A DNA stretch of 64,000 nucleotides from Candidatus Kosakonia sp. 282A-S69 (GCF_029433855.1 NZ_JAROAU010000003.1:306034-370033); one strand, 5' to 3'. Numbered from the stretch's first letter, positions 7,788 through 16,637 are shown. The notes: generated by a model not told the origin, from the sequence alone. Translations and numbers: made by a program.

Positions 7788-8651
7788 ATGAAACTCGCAA
7801 GCTTTCTCTACCAGGGTCTCCGCAGCTACGGCATCGTCAGCGCGGAAGGCATTATCAACCTCAGCCAGCGCCTGGGCGACCGCTACGTCGATTTAAAAGC
7901 GCTGCTCGCCGCCGACGCTCTGGCGCAGGCCGCGCGCTACGGTGAAGCACCCGCCGATCTTCGTTTTGATGAGATCGACTTTCTGCCGGTGATTGATAAT
8001 CCGGGGAAAATCCTCTGTGTCGGGATGAACTACGCCGAAAAACGCAAAGAGTTCGACCAGCATAACCCGGCGCCAACGCTGTTTGTCCGCTTCGCCGATT
8101 CGCAAACCGGCCATAACGCGCCGGTGGTGAAACCGCGCCACACCAGCGAGTTCGATTACGAAGGCGAACTGGCGGTGATTATTGGTAAAGGCGGGGAGAA
8201 TATCGCCCGTGAAACGGCCTTAAGCCATGTGGCGGGTTACAGCTGCTATATGGATGGCTCAGCGCGCGACTGGCAGCACAGCTGGTTTACCGCCGGGAAA
8301 AACTGGCGGCAGACCGGGGCTTTTGGCCCATGGATGACCACCGCTGATGAGATCCCCGACCCGCATACGCTCGCCATCCGCACGTGGCTCAATGGTCGCA
8401 TGGTGCAGGATGACACGACCGCCAGCATGATCCACAAGGTCGCCGAACTTATTGAGTACATCAGCACCTTTACCAGCCTGACGCCGGGCGATGTGATCAT
8501 CACCGGCTCACCGGGCGGCGTAGGGAAAAAGCGCACCCCGCCGCTGTTTATGAAAGCGGGCGATCGCATCGAAGTGGAGATCGAGAAGATCGGGCAGCTC
8601 AGTAATGTGATCGTGGACGCGCCGGAGCAGGCGCTGGCGGCGGCGCACTAA
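7788..8651 (+). CDS. Fumarylacetoacetate hydrolase (FAH) family protein of the citrate operon
   Basis: This 287-residue protein has an N-terminal cap (about 1-70) and an FAH catalytic fold. The likely metal ligands are E125 and E127 in FDYEGELAVIIG and D156 in YMDGSARDW, with the spacing known from FAHD1-type enzymes. The family includes oxaloacetate decarboxylases, oxaloacetate tautomerases, acylpyruvate hydrolases and 5-oxopent-3-ene-1,2,5-tricarboxylate decarboxylases, so sequence alone does not fix the reaction. Citrate lyase releases oxaloacetate and no oadGAB is in this cluster, so action on oxaloacetate is the most attractive idea. The ATG at 7788 is preferred to the upstream open frame. 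It lies 22 bases after citS and 16 bases before citC, so it is co-transcribed. Confidence 0.85.
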   Translation: MKLASFLYQGLRSYGIVSAEGIINLSQRLGDRYVDLKALLAADALAQAARYGEAPADLRFDEIDFLPVIDNPGKILCVGMNYAEKRKEFDQHNPAPTLFVRFADSQTGHNAPVVKPRHTSEFDYEGELAVIIGKGGENIARETALSHVAGYSCYMDGSARDWQHSWFTAGKNWRQTGAFGPWMTTADEIPDPHTLAIRTWLNGRMVQDDTTASMIHKVAELIEYISTFTSLTPGDVIITGSPGGVGKKRTPPLFMKAGDRIEVEIEKIGQLSNVIVDAPEQALAAAH

Positions 8652-8667
8652 GGACGAAGGCCAACAG

Positions 8668-9687
8668 ATGCACACACGACCCTCCATCGACTTCCGCATT
8701 GCGGAAGTCAGCGGCAACACGCCCAGGCTTGAGCGCATCCGCTCGCTATTAGCCGACAGCGGATTAGGCATGGACAGCGACATTACGGCTTTCGTTGAAG
8801 CCTGGTCGGAAGACCAACTGGTGGGGTGTGCGGGCCTTGCCGCGAACGTCATCAAATGCGTGGCGGTCGATGCGCAGCTTCGCGGCGAAAACCTCAGCGC
8901 CCGCTTGCTGGCGGAAGTGGAGAACCTGGCGCTGGCGCGCGGCCACTTCCACCTCTTTCTCTGCACGCGCCCCTGCAACCGGGAGCGCTTTCAGCACAGC
9001 GGGTTCTGGCCCATCGTCCAGAGCGGTAATAACGCGGTGTTGATGGAGAACACGCCGTCGGGCATTGAGCGCTACTGCCGCTCGCTGCGGGCAAAACGGC
9101 TGATGGGTAAACGCATTGGTGCCATCGTGATGAACGCCAACCCCTTTACCCTCGGCCACCGCCATCTGGTGGAGCAGGCGGCAAAAACCTGCGATGCCCT
9201 TCACCTGTTTGTGGTGCGCGAAGATGCCTCATTTTTCCCCTTCGCCGCGCGGCTGAAGATGGTGAAAGCGGGCGTGGCGCATCTGGCCAATGTTACGGTG
9301 CATGAAGGCTCGCAGTACATCATCTCCCGTGCCACCTTTCCCGCCTACTTCCTGAAAGAGACCGGCAAAGTGCAGCAGGCGTGGAGCGAAATCGACCTGC
9401 TGATCTTTCGCAACCATATCGCCCCGGCGCTCGGCATTACCCACCGTTTTATTGGCAGCGAACCCTTTTGCGCTGTGACCCGGCAGTACAACAACACCAT
9501 GCATCAGATGCTGGCGGGTGCGGTCGAGGTGGTGGAGATCCCGCGTATTAAAGCCGCAGGCACGGCGATTTCGGCGTCTGAAGTGCGCCGTTTATTAAAG
9601 ACAGAGCAGTTTTCCCGCATTCGGGAAATCGTACCAGATACGACTTTCGCGCATCTTGAAGCCCATTACGGCGTGGAAGTCGCTTAA
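8668..9687 (+). CDS. citC: [Citrate (pro-3S)-lyase] ligase
   Basis: This enzyme activates citrate lyase by ATP-dependent acetylation of the prosthetic group thiol on the CitD acyl carrier protein. It has 339 residues. An N-terminal GNAT-like domain (about 10-140, with CVAVDAQLRGENLSARLL) precedes a nucleotidylyltransferase domain with NPFTLGHRHL at 158-167 and ISASEVRRLL near 305. Both are characteristic of the family. The start at 8668 follows an AAGGACGAAGG ribosome region. It is the first gene of the canonical citCDEF order. Confidence 0.95.
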   Translation: MHTRPSIDFRIAEVSGNTPRLERIRSLLADSGLGMDSDITAFVEAWSEDQLVGCAGLAANVIKCVAVDAQLRGENLSARLLAEVENLALARGHFHLFLCTRPCNRERFQHSGFWPIVQSGNNAVLMENTPSGIERYCRSLRAKRLMGKRIGAIVMNANPFTLGHRHLVEQAAKTCDALHLFVVREDASFFPFAARLKMVKAGVAHLANVTVHEGSQYIISRATFPAYFLKETGKVQQAWSEIDLLIFRNHIAPALGITHRFIGSEPFCAVTRQYNNTMHQMLAGAVEVVEIPRIKAAGTAISASEVRRLLKTEQFSRIREIVPDTTFAHLEAHYGVEVA

Positions 9688-9704
9688 AAATCAGGATTAT
9701 AACT

Positions 9705-9998
9705 ATGAAAATTGTACGGGAGGCGCTGGCGGGAACCCTCGAATCCAGCGACCTGATGGTGAAAATCGCCCCCACCGACGGCGAGCTGGAGGTGGTGGTG
9801 CGCAGCGAAGTGATCAAGCAGTTTGGCGATCAGATCCGCCGCGTGGTGAATGAGACGCTGCGCGCGATGGAGATCCGCCAGGGATTAATCATCATTGAAG
9901 ATAAAGGCGCGCTGGATTGCGTGATCCGCGCCCGTCTGCAAAGCGCCGTGCTGCGCGCCGCGGAAGAGAAAGAGATCGCGTGGGGGGCTCTGCTGTGA
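9705..9998 (+). CDS. citD: Citrate lyase acyl carrier protein (gamma subunit)
   Basis: This 97-residue acyl carrier subunit of citrate lyase carries the 2'-(5''-triphosphoribosyl)-3'-dephospho-CoA group through a serine. S14 in [10 protein letters not shown] fits the known attachment site. Length and sequence fit the family throughout, including the VVNETLRAM and [14 protein letters not shown] stretches. The stop TGA overlaps the GTG start of citE by two bases. Confidence 0.95.
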   Translation: MKIVREALAGTLESSDLMVKIAPTDGELEVVVRSEVIKQFGDQIRRVVNETLRAMEIRQGLIIIEDKGALDCVIRARLQSAVLRAAEEKEIAWGALL

Positions 9999-10870
9999 AA
10001 AAGCTTCGTCGTAGCATGCTGTTTCTGCCGGGCGCTAACGCCGCCATGCTCTCCACCGCCTTTATCTACCGCCCCGATTCAATCATGTTCGACCTGGAAG
10101 ACGCCGTCGCCCTGCGTGAAAAAGATACCGCGCGCCTGCTGGTCTTTCATGCTCTGCAACATCCGATGTACCAGGATATTGAAACCGTGGTGCGCATCAA
10201 CCCGCTCAATACCCCGTTTGGCCTGCCGGATCTCGAAGCGGTAGTGCGCGCCGGGGTGGATGTGGTGCGTCTGCCGAAAACCGACAGCCCGGAGGATATC
10301 TACGAACTGGAGCACCACCTGGAGCGCATCGAACTCGCCTGCGGGCGTGAAGTGGGCTCAACCCGCGTGATGGCGGCGATTGAGTCAGCGATTGGCGTGA
10401 TTAACGCCGTGGCGATCGCCCGTAGCTCGCAGCGGTTGATCGGCATTGCGCTGGCGGCCTTTGACTACGTGATGGATATGCAGACCGAGCGCGGCGACGG
10501 CACTGAACTCTTCTATGCACGCTGCGCGGTGCTGCACGCCGCCCGCGCCGCCGGTATCGACGCCTTCGACGTGGTGTGGTCAGACGTAAACGATGAAGCC
10601 GGGTTCCTGCGCGAAGTCGAGCTGGTACGCAAGATGGGTTTTAACGGCAAATCACTGATTAACCCGCGCCAGATCGACCTGCTGCATAACGCCTATGCGC
10701 CGACGCAGCAAGAGGTCGATCACGCCAGAGTGGTGATTGAAGCGGCAGAAGAGGGGGAGCGCAACGGCCTTGGCGTCGTCTCCCTGAACGGCAAGATGAT
10801 CGACGCCCCCATTATTAACCATGCGCAGATGGTGCTGGAACGCGCGGCGGCGTCCGGCGTGCGTCGTTAA
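9995..10870 (+). CDS. citE: Citrate lyase beta subunit (citryl-ACP lyase)
   Basis: This subunit cleaves citryl-ACP to acetyl-ACP and oxaloacetate. It has 291 residues from a GTG at 9995 that overlaps the citD stop, so the two genes are translationally coupled. The family start [13 protein letters not shown], the FDLEDAV metal-binding region, [18 protein letters not shown] and the AAIESAIGV barrel strand are all present. A longer open frame begins upstream inside citD but is not credible. The C-terminus ends 10 bases before citF. Confidence 0.95.
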   Translation: MKKLRRSMLFLPGANAAMLSTAFIYRPDSIMFDLEDAVALREKDTARLLVFHALQHPMYQDIETVVRINPLNTPFGLPDLEAVVRAGVDVVRLPKTDSPEDIYELEHHLERIELACGREVGSTRVMAAIESAIGVINAVAIARSSQRLIGIALAAFDYVMDMQTERGDGTELFYARCAVLHAARAAGIDAFDVVWSDVNDEAGFLREVELVRKMGFNGKSLINPRQIDLLHNAYAPTQQEVDHARVVIEAAEEGERNGLGVVSLNGKMIDAPIINHAQMVLERAAASGVRR

Positions 10871-10880
10871 GGAGAAAACC

Positions 10881-12407
10881 ATGAACCAAACCGAGCTGCT
10901 TCACGTTAACTTCCCCCATCTGCGTGAATTAAAACCCTTCGACACCGCCCACAGCGCGACGCCGTGGCTGGCGGATAAGGACGCCAGGCTAAACCGTAAA
11001 CTCTGCGCTTCGCTGGAAGAGGCGATTACCCGCAGCGGCCTGCGCGATGGTATGACTATCTCTTTTCACCACGCTTTTCGCGAGGGTGACCGGGTGATCA
11101 ACACCGTGGTGGCAACGCTTGCGCGCCTCGGCTTCAAAAACCTGACGCTCGCCTCCAGTTCGCTGATGACCTGTAACGATGGGTTGATTGAGCATATTCA
11201 GAGCGGCGTGATCCGCAAAATTTACACCTCCGGCATGCGCGGCAAGCTGGCGGATGCTATCTCCCACGGGCTAATGGAGGAGCCGGTGCAGATCCACTCT
11301 CACGGCGGACGGGTAAAACTGTTGCAGGATGGCGAACTGAAGATCGACGTCGCTTTTCTCGGCGTGCCGTGTAGCGATGCCTTCGGTAACGCCAACGGTA
11401 CGCAGGGGAGATCCTGCTGCGGCTCGCTCGGCTATGCGATGGTCGACGCCGAATTTGCCGATAAAGTGGTGCTGCTGACCGAAGAAGTGGTGCCCTTTCC
11501 CAATATGCCTGCCAGTTTGACTCAGGATCGGGTGGATCTGATCGTGCAGGTGGAGAGTGTGGGCGATCCGGCGAAAATCAGTGTCGGCGCCGCGCGCGTT
11601 ACCAGCAACCCAAGAGAGCTGATGATCGCCCGTTATGCGGCAGATGTGATTGAGCACTCCGGCTATTTCCGCGACGGCTTTTCGCTGCAGACCGGCTCCG
11701 GCGCGGCATCGACCGCGGCGACCCGCTTTATGGCAGAGAAGATGGAGCGCCACGGCATCAAAGCCCGCTTCGCCCTCGGCGGCATTACCGGCAGCCTGGT
11801 CGATCTGCATGAGAAGGGGCTGATTGAGACGCTGCTGGACACCCAGTGTTTTGATGGCGAAGCGGCGGCTTCGCTGCGGCGCAATGCCAATCATGTAGAG
11901 ATCTCGACCAACGTTTACGCCAACCCCGGCGGTAAAGCGGCAAGCTGCGACCAGCTGGACGTGGTGATCCTCAGCGCACTGGAGATCGATACCGACTTTA
12001 ACGTCAATGTCATTACCGGATCAGATGGTGTGATGCGCGGTGCGTCTGGTGGACATTGCGATGTGGCGGCAGCGGCCAACCTCACCATTGTGGTTGCCCC
12101 CCTGTTGCGCAGCCGCATTCCGACAGTGGTAAAGCGCGTAACGACCCGACTGACGCCGGGGGAGAGCATTGATGTGCTGGTCACCGATCACGGCATTGCG
12201 GTCAACCCGGCGCGCCCGGAAGTCCGCGAGCGCTTAGTGGCGGCAGGGCTGAAAATCGTTGATATCGAAGCACTCTATCAGCGGGCAATCTCCCTTAGCG
12301 GCGAGCCAAAACCGATCGCCTTTACTGACCGGATTGTCGGCGTGATCCGCTATCGCGACGGCAGCGTGATCGATGTTGTGCGGCAGGTGAAGGAGGAGGA
12401 GTTATGA
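10881..12407 (+). CDS. citF: Citrate lyase alpha subunit (citrate:acetyl-ACP transferase)
   Basis: This subunit exchanges acetyl for citrate on the acyl carrier protein, forming citryl-ACP. Its 508 residues match the Klebsiella CitF length. Family stretches include SFHHAFREGDRVINTV, GVPCSDAFGNANG, and GGHCDVAAAANLTIVVAPLLRSRIPTVV near residues 390-420. A strong AAGGAG site precedes the ATG at 10881. The stop overlaps the start of citX as ATGA. Confidence 0.96.
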   Translation: MNQTELLHVNFPHLRELKPFDTAHSATPWLADKDARLNRKLCASLEEAITRSGLRDGMTISFHHAFREGDRVINTVVATLARLGFKNLTLASSSLMTCNDGLIEHIQSGVIRKIYTSGMRGKLADAISHGLMEEPVQIHSHGGRVKLLQDGELKIDVAFLGVPCSDAFGNANGTQGRSCCGSLGYAMVDAEFADKVVLLTEEVVPFPNMPASLTQDRVDLIVQVESVGDPAKISVGAARVTSNPRELMIARYAADVIEHSGYFRDGFSLQTGSGAASTAATRFMAEKMERHGIKARFALGGITGSLVDLHEKGLIETLLDTQCFDGEAAASLRRNANHVEISTNVYANPGGKAASCDQLDVVILSALEIDTDFNVNVITGSDGVMRGASGGHCDVAAAANLTIVVAPLLRSRIPTVVKRVTTRLTPGESIDVLVTDHGIAVNPARPEVRERLVAAGLKIVDIEALYQRAISLSGEPKPIAFTDRIVGVIRYRDGSVIDVVRQVKEEEL

Positions 12408-12943
12408 CCACGATGACCCCTGAACGTGTGGGTGTCAGCCTTGAGGCACTGCTGGCGGCGAAAGAGAAGCGCGCCGCGCGCCAGGCTGACTGGCTTCGCC
12501 ACTATCAACAGCCGATTATCTCCCTGACGCTGGTTACCCCGGGCGCGGTGAAAGATACGATGCGCTATCGCAATACCATGGGCGTGGCGCTGCAGGCGTG
12601 TGACCAGATGCTGTGGCAGCGCGGCTGGCAGACGCTCGACCGGCAGGTGCTCTGGTTGCCAACGGGGGCGGAAGCGATGTGGTGCGTCGCCCATCCGGCG
12701 GCGGAGCTTAAAGCGCAGTGCATTGACCTGGAGCAGACCCATCCGCTCGGCAGACTATGGGATTTTGATATCTTCTGCCCGCAAAACGGCCAGGTTGGCC
12801 GCCATTCACTGGATCGCAGCACCCGTCGCTGTCTGGTGTGCGATGAACCGGCGCACAACTGCGCCCGCTCCCGCCGTCATCCGCTGGATGAGGTGGTGAG
12901 CCGCGTTGAGGGGCTGATCAATGGCTGGTTTACCCGCGACTAA
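12404..12943 (+). CDS. citX: Holo-citrate lyase synthase (apo-ACP phosphoribosyl-dephospho-CoA transferase)
   Basis: This enzyme attaches the phosphoribosyl-dephospho-CoA prosthetic group to apo-CitD. It has 179 residues. Family features are SLTLVTPGAVKDT near residue 40, LGRLWDFDIFCPQNG near 115-130, and the cysteine-rich RRCLVCDEPAHNCARSRRH near 140-158. In E. coli and Salmonella citX and citG are separate genes, as here; in some bacteria they are fused. It overlaps citF by four bases and citG by 23. Confidence 0.95.
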   Translation: MTTMTPERVGVSLEALLAAKEKRAARQADWLRHYQQPIISLTLVTPGAVKDTMRYRNTMGVALQACDQMLWQRGWQTLDRQVLWLPTGAEAMWCVAHPAAELKAQCIDLEQTHPLGRLWDFDIFCPQNGQVGRHSLDRSTRRCLVCDEPAHNCARSRRHPLDEVVSRVEGLINGWFTRD

Positions 12944-13751
12944 ACCTGCCGTGGCGTTTGTGCCTGCGCTGGCGGCGCGGGCACTGCGCCTCGAACTGGA
13001 TCTCACCCCGAAGCCGGGGCTGGTGGACAGGGCAAACAGCGGCGCGCATCGCGATATGGATTACGCCCTGTTTCTGGCCAGTATTGATGCCATTACGCCG
13101 TGGTTTGCCCGCTTCGAGCAGGCGGGCTTTGACTCCGCCCACAAACCGGCGGCGGCGCAGTTGCGGCTGATCCGACCGATGGGGATTGCCTGCGAGCAGG
13201 CGATGTTTGCCGCCACGCGTGGGGTGAATACCCACAAAGGCGGCATCTTCTCCCTCGGGTTGCTCTCGTTTGCCGCCGGGCGGCTGCGGGGGCAGGGTTT
13301 GCAACTGAGCGCCAGTGTGCTTTGTCACGAGGTGAGCGCCATCTGCCGCGGGCTGGTGGCGCGCGAGCTTGCCGGGCGGGCGCAGGCGGTTACGTCCGGG
13401 GAAAAGCAGTTTCGCGACTATGGCCTGACCGGCGCGCGCGGTGAGGTGGAGCAGGGGTTTATTACCGTGCGTCGTGCGGTATTGCCCTTCTGGCAGCAGG
13501 AGCAGGGGGAGCGCCGATTGCATAGTGCGCTGCTCAGGCTGATGGCGGTTAACCTCGACAGTAACCTGGTGTCGCGCGGCGGGATGGCCGGGCTGCATTA
13601 TGTGCAGGATTATGCTCAGCAGTTATTAGCCAGCGGATGGGAGAGGGATGATTTACGCCAGATGGATCAGGCGTTGATTGCGCGGCATTTAAGCCCCGGC
13701 GGCAGCGCCGATCTGCTGGCGGTGGCGTATGTGCTGGCGATGATCCCGTAA
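12921..13751 (+). CDS. citG: Triphosphoribosyl-dephospho-CoA synthase
   Basis: This enzyme makes the citrate lyase prosthetic group precursor from ATP and dephospho-CoA. It has 276 residues. Family motifs are LTPKPGLVDRANSGAHRDMDY (about 28-48), GVNTHKGGIFSLGLL (about 101-115) and LDSNLVSRGGMAGL near 212-225. It is the last gene of the operon. The ATG at 12921 lies within the end of citX, which implies translational coupling. The REP-like repeats and a terminator follow directly. Confidence 0.95.
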   Translation: MAGLPATKPAVAFVPALAARALRLELDLTPKPGLVDRANSGAHRDMDYALFLASIDAITPWFARFEQAGFDSAHKPAAAQLRLIRPMGIACEQAMFAATRGVNTHKGGIFSLGLLSFAAGRLRGQGLQLSASVLCHEVSAICRGLVARELAGRAQAVTSGEKQFRDYGLTGARGEVEQGFITVRRAVLPFWQQEQGERRLHSALLRLMAVNLDSNLVSRGGMAGLHYVQDYAQQLLASGWERDDLRQMDQALIARHLSPGGSADLLAVAYVLAMIP

Positions 13752-13760
13752 CCGAAGCGG

Positions 13761-13930
13761 TTACGCAGCCCGGATAAGGCAACGCCGCCATCCGGCAAAA
13801 TGGCTCCGTGCCGGAAGATGCAGTAACGTAGGCCGGATAAGGCATCGCCGCCATCCGGCAAAATGGCACCGTGCCGGAAGATGCAGTTACGTAGGCCGGA
13901 TAAGGCATCGCCGCCATCCGGCAACCGGTG
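13761..13930. repeat. REP/BIME-like 63 bp tandem repeat, about 2.7 copies
   Basis: Units with CCGGATAAGGC begin at 13770, 13833 and 13896, an exact period of 63 bases. Each contains a GCCGGATAAGGC...GCCGCCATCCGGC palindromic REP core and a GTGCCGGAAGATGCAGT spacer. The array directly follows citG. REP elements of this type bind gyrase and IHF in E. coli and stabilise upstream mRNA. Confidence 0.85.
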
Positions 13931-13934
13931 GCAA

Positions 13935-14012
13935 TGCCTGATGGCGCTGCGCTTATCAGGCCTACAACATTGCGCTATCAGGCCTACAATACTGCGCTTA
14001 TCAGGCCTACAA
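13935..14012. repeat. Inverted REP core and three short direct repeats
   Basis: TGCCTGATGGCGCTGCGC, a REP core in the opposite orientation, is followed by three copies of TGCGCT(T)ATCAGGCCTACAA at 13948-13967, 13971-13989 and 13993-14012. With the preceding array it forms a BIME-like block. Confidence 0.75.
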
Positions 14013-14023
14013 AATGATACCCA

Positions 14024-14053
14024 TAAAAAACCCGGCGCTCAGGCCGGGTTTTC
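14024..14053. terminator. Bidirectional terminator between citG and nupG
   Basis: The stem AACCCGGC/GCCGGGTT with a six-base loop has T-runs on both sides. It is stronger for nupG on the minus strand, where six T's follow. It serves two convergent genes. Confidence 0.85.
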
Positions 14054-14056
14054 TGT

Positions 14057-15310
14057 TTATGCTTTCTGCGCCACGCCAGATGGCTCGCGCACATGCTTAT
14101 ACTTAAAGAGCATCACGAAGGCGACGGCCAGCACCAGCGAGTAACCAGCGAAGATCAGCCATACGGTTTTCCAGTCGGTGAGGCCGGCGGTGGTATACAT
14201 CTCCACCACTTTGCCGCTGACCATACCGCCGAGGATGCAGCCGAAGCCGTTGGTCATCATCAGCAGCATACCCTGCGCGCTGGCGCGGATTTCAGGGCTA
14301 ACCTCTTTCTCAACAAACACCGAGCCGGAGATGTTGAAGAAGTCGAAGGCGCAACCGTAAACGATCATCGACAGCACCAGCAGCACGGTGCCGAACGGCG
14401 TCGGGTCGCCGTAGGCGAAAAGACCGAAGCGCAGCACCCAGGCGAGGATACTGATCATCATGACATTCTTAATGCCATACCGGCTCAGGAAGAAGGGAAT
14501 GGCGAGGATAAAGACGGTTTCCGAAATCTGCGAAATCGACATCATTACCGACGCATGGGTAACGATAAAGCTGTTAGCGAAGAGCGGATTAGAGTCGAAG
14601 CTGTGCAGGAAGGTGTTGCCGAACATATTGGTGATCTGTAACTCAGCGCCCAGCAGCATGGAGAAGATAAAGAAGATCGCCATGCGTTTGTTTTTATAGA
14701 GTGCAAACGCGTTCAGGCCGAGCATCTCCACCCAGGTCTGCTTCTGCTTGCTGTTCGCCACCGGAATGTGCGGCAGCGTCAGCGCAATCACGCTCAGCAG
14801 CAGTGACAGCGCGGCACCAATGTAGAGCTGCATATGGCTTAACTCAAAGCCGGAGAAGCTCACCGCCCACATCGCGAGGATAAAGCCGATGGTGCCCCAG
14901 ATACGAATCGGCGGGAAGTCGGTGACGATATCGTGCCCGGCGGATTTAAGACGGAAATAGGAGATGGAGTTCACCAGGCTCAGCGTCGGCATATAGGCCA
15001 GCGAGTTGAGCAGAATAATGGCAAACATCGCGCCAGGCGTGGTGACGCCTGCGGCGATAAAGAGCGTGATCGCACCAACCAGATGACAGAGGGTATACAC
15101 CCATTTCGCGCTGAGCCACTTATCGGCGACGATGCCTAAAAGCGTTGGCATAAACAGCGAGGCGATTCCAAGGGAGCTGTAGACCGCGCCGACTTCCGCG
15201 CCCTGAAATTTCAGGGTCACTATCATGTAAGAGCCTAGTGTCGTCAGCCAACTGCCCCACAGGCAGAACTGCAGAAAGATGATCACTTTCAGCTGCAGCT
15301 TAAGATTCAT
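14057..15310 (-). CDS. nupG: Nucleoside permease NupG
   Basis: This proton-driven nucleoside importer of the inner membrane belongs to the NHS family of the major facilitator superfamily. It has 417 residues and about 12 hydrophobic segments. The sequence follows E. coli NupG closely, with QFCLWGSWLTTLGSYMIV at the start, RIWGTIGFILAMW near residue 135 and GCAFDFFNISGSVFVEKEV near 318. The C-terminus ends in a basic, polar tail. Its promoter carries readable CytR and CRP sites, fitting nucleoside control. In E. coli its other neighbour is speC; here the citrate island lies between them. Confidence 0.96.
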   Translation of the reverse strand: MNLKLQLKVIIFLQFCLWGSWLTTLGSYMIVTLKFQGAEVGAVYSSLGIASLFMPTLLGIVADKWLSAKWVYTLCHLVGAITLFIAAGVTTPGAMFAIILLNSLAYMPTLSLVNSISYFRLKSAGHDIVTDFPPIRIWGTIGFILAMWAVSFSGFELSHMQLYIGAALSLLLSVIALTLPHIPVANSKQKQTWVEMLGLNAFALYKNKRMAIFFIFSMLLGAELQITNMFGNTFLHSFDSNPLFANSFIVTHASVMMSISQISETVFILAIPFFLSRYGIKNVMMISILAWVLRFGLFAYGDPTPFGTVLLVLSMIVYGCAFDFFNISGSVFVEKEVSPEIRASAQGMLLMMTNGFGCILGGMVSGKVVEMYTTAGLTDWKTVWLIFAGYSLVLAVAFVMLFKYKHVREPSGVAQKA

Positions 15311-15423
15311 GCTTATTTCCTCGCAAAGGAGACGGTTGTCGTTGTAATGGGCAGATATACTGCGATTTGTGGCGGCACTTTATCACTTTGCAGCGGCGTT
15401 GTTTGTTACGTACGACAGAAAAA

Positions 15424-15469
15424 TGCAATCTTCGTCTGATTGCATTCTTATTAAGTGATCTTGATCACG
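15424..15469 (-). promoter_or_regulatory. CytR and CRP sites upstream of nupG
   Basis: TGCAAT-N9-ATTGCA at 15424-15444 is an inverted repeat of the CytR half-site. AGTGATCTTGATCACG at 15454-15469 fits the CRP consensus at 8 of the 10 arm positions. E. coli nupG is controlled by CRP with CytR, so the arrangement fits. Confidence 0.7.
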
Positions 15470-15504
15470 CTTTTACGCAACCGATTGCTAAGGCCAGAAG
15501 CCGG

Positions 15505-15544
15505 GCTTATGCCCCTTTACCGCGAAGGTAAAAAGGGCATAAGC
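15505..15544. repeat. Long hairpin between nupG promoter and mltC
   Basis: GCTTATGCCC...GGGCATAAGC, extended inward by TTTACC/GGTAAA, gives a stem of about 16 pairs around a short loop. It lies 11 bases past the mltC stop. No T-run follows on the mltC strand, so it may protect the mRNA end rather than terminate. Confidence 0.7.
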
Positions 15545-15554
15545 CACACGAGCA

Positions 15555-16637
15555 TTAATTACGACGGTAGGTTTTTTGCGCGGAGTTCACTTTGTAGAGA
15601 TAACGGCGTGACTCAGCGGAAGGGTGGCGCGTGGTGAGGGTTTCATACACATCGCCCGGCGACAGGGTGTTGATAATATTCGCTGCCTGCACTTTATCCG
15701 CCGAGAAGACGCGCAGCACGCTGCCTGCGCCGCCGTTATAAGCGGTGATCACCGCATAGCGCCGTGAGGTCGGGTTGCTGATACCGGCAAGATAAATATT
15801 GTTTAGCATCGCCAGATAAGCGGTGCCGGTATCAATATTGCTCTGCGGATCGAAGAGATAGCTGCGGTCCGGCGTGCCGGATTTCCCCTGCGCCCGGAAG
15901 ACATCTTTCCCGGCGCTGTGCTGCACCACCTGCATCAAACCGAGCGCGTCGGAGCGGCTCACTGCATAGGGGTTAAAGGAGGACTCCGTCTGCATAATCG
16001 CCAGAATCAACGACTCCTCGACGCCATACTTATGCGACGCTTTGCGCACCATGCCCATATATTTATGTGCACGTTTATCAAGGTGGTTCGGCACCAGGTT
16101 AATGGTGATGCTGGAGATCACGCGGATGCCGCTGGTGCGGGTTTTCAGCCGCGTTTGTAGCAGATAGTCGGCGTACTTCTCCGCGCGCCACTGCCAGCGT
16201 ATCGCCTCGCCGTTGTTATCCAGCACCTGGCCATAGAGGAAGGGCTGTTTGGAGATGGTGATATCGTCAGTGTCGGAGTAGAGGTCGATAGAGCCGGGAT
16301 CGTCGCCCATTAGCAGCGTTTTGACGATCGCCGCACGCAGGTGTGCCGCCGGATCGGTCGCCGAGATGGTCTCGACGGTAATCGTCCCTTCATCAAAGTT
16401 GATGTGGCTTCGCGTCTGGTATTGATCGGTATACTTAACGTAGTCCTTCGGACCTGCGATCAGAACTTCGTTAAAGCCCCATAAATTCTCAATATTGTGG
16501 GCGAACTGGCCCATCAAAATGTCAAAACCGTTGGTGTCTTTGATCCAGGCTTCGTTGTAGTCTTCGCCGGATTTATTAGAGCTGGAACAAGAGATCAGCA
16601 ACGGCGCGATCATCGCTAGCGCTAAAAATTTTTTCAT
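15555..16637 (-). CDS. mltC: Membrane-bound lytic murein transglycosylase C
   Basis: This outer-membrane lipoprotein cleaves the glycan strands of peptidoglycan to anhydro-muropeptides. It has 360 residues. The lipoprotein signal ends in LLISC with the lipidated cysteine near residue 17. An MltC-specific N-terminal domain follows, then a lysozyme-like SLT domain from about 195, with the catalytic glutamate in [15 protein letters not shown] and the GLMQV and AYNGGAGSV motifs. I chose the ATG at 16637 because it aligns with E. coli MltC; another ATG lies one codon upstream. It follows yggX and mutY on the same strand, as in E. coli. Confidence 0.96.
   Translation of the reverse strand: MKKFLALAMIAPLLISCSSSNKSGEDYNEAWIKDTNGFDILMGQFAHNIENLWGFNEVLIAGPKDYVKYTDQYQTRSHINFDEGTITVETISATDPAAHLRAAIVKTLLMGDDPGSIDLYSDTDDITISKQPFLYGQVLDNNGEAIRWQWRAEKYADYLLQTRLKTRTSGIRVISSITINLVPNHLDKRAHKYMGMVRKASHKYGVEESLILAIMQTESSFNPYAVSRSDALGLMQVVQHSAGKDVFRAQGKSGTPDRSYLFDPQSNIDTGTAYLAMLNNIYLAGISNPTSRRYAVITAYNGGAGSVLRVFSADKVQAANIINTLSPGDVYETLTTRHPSAESRRYLYKVNSAQKTYRRN

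Noticed and set aside
13761-14012. A CRISPR array
   Set aside because: The repeats are adjacent REP elements with near-identical spacers and no cas genes.
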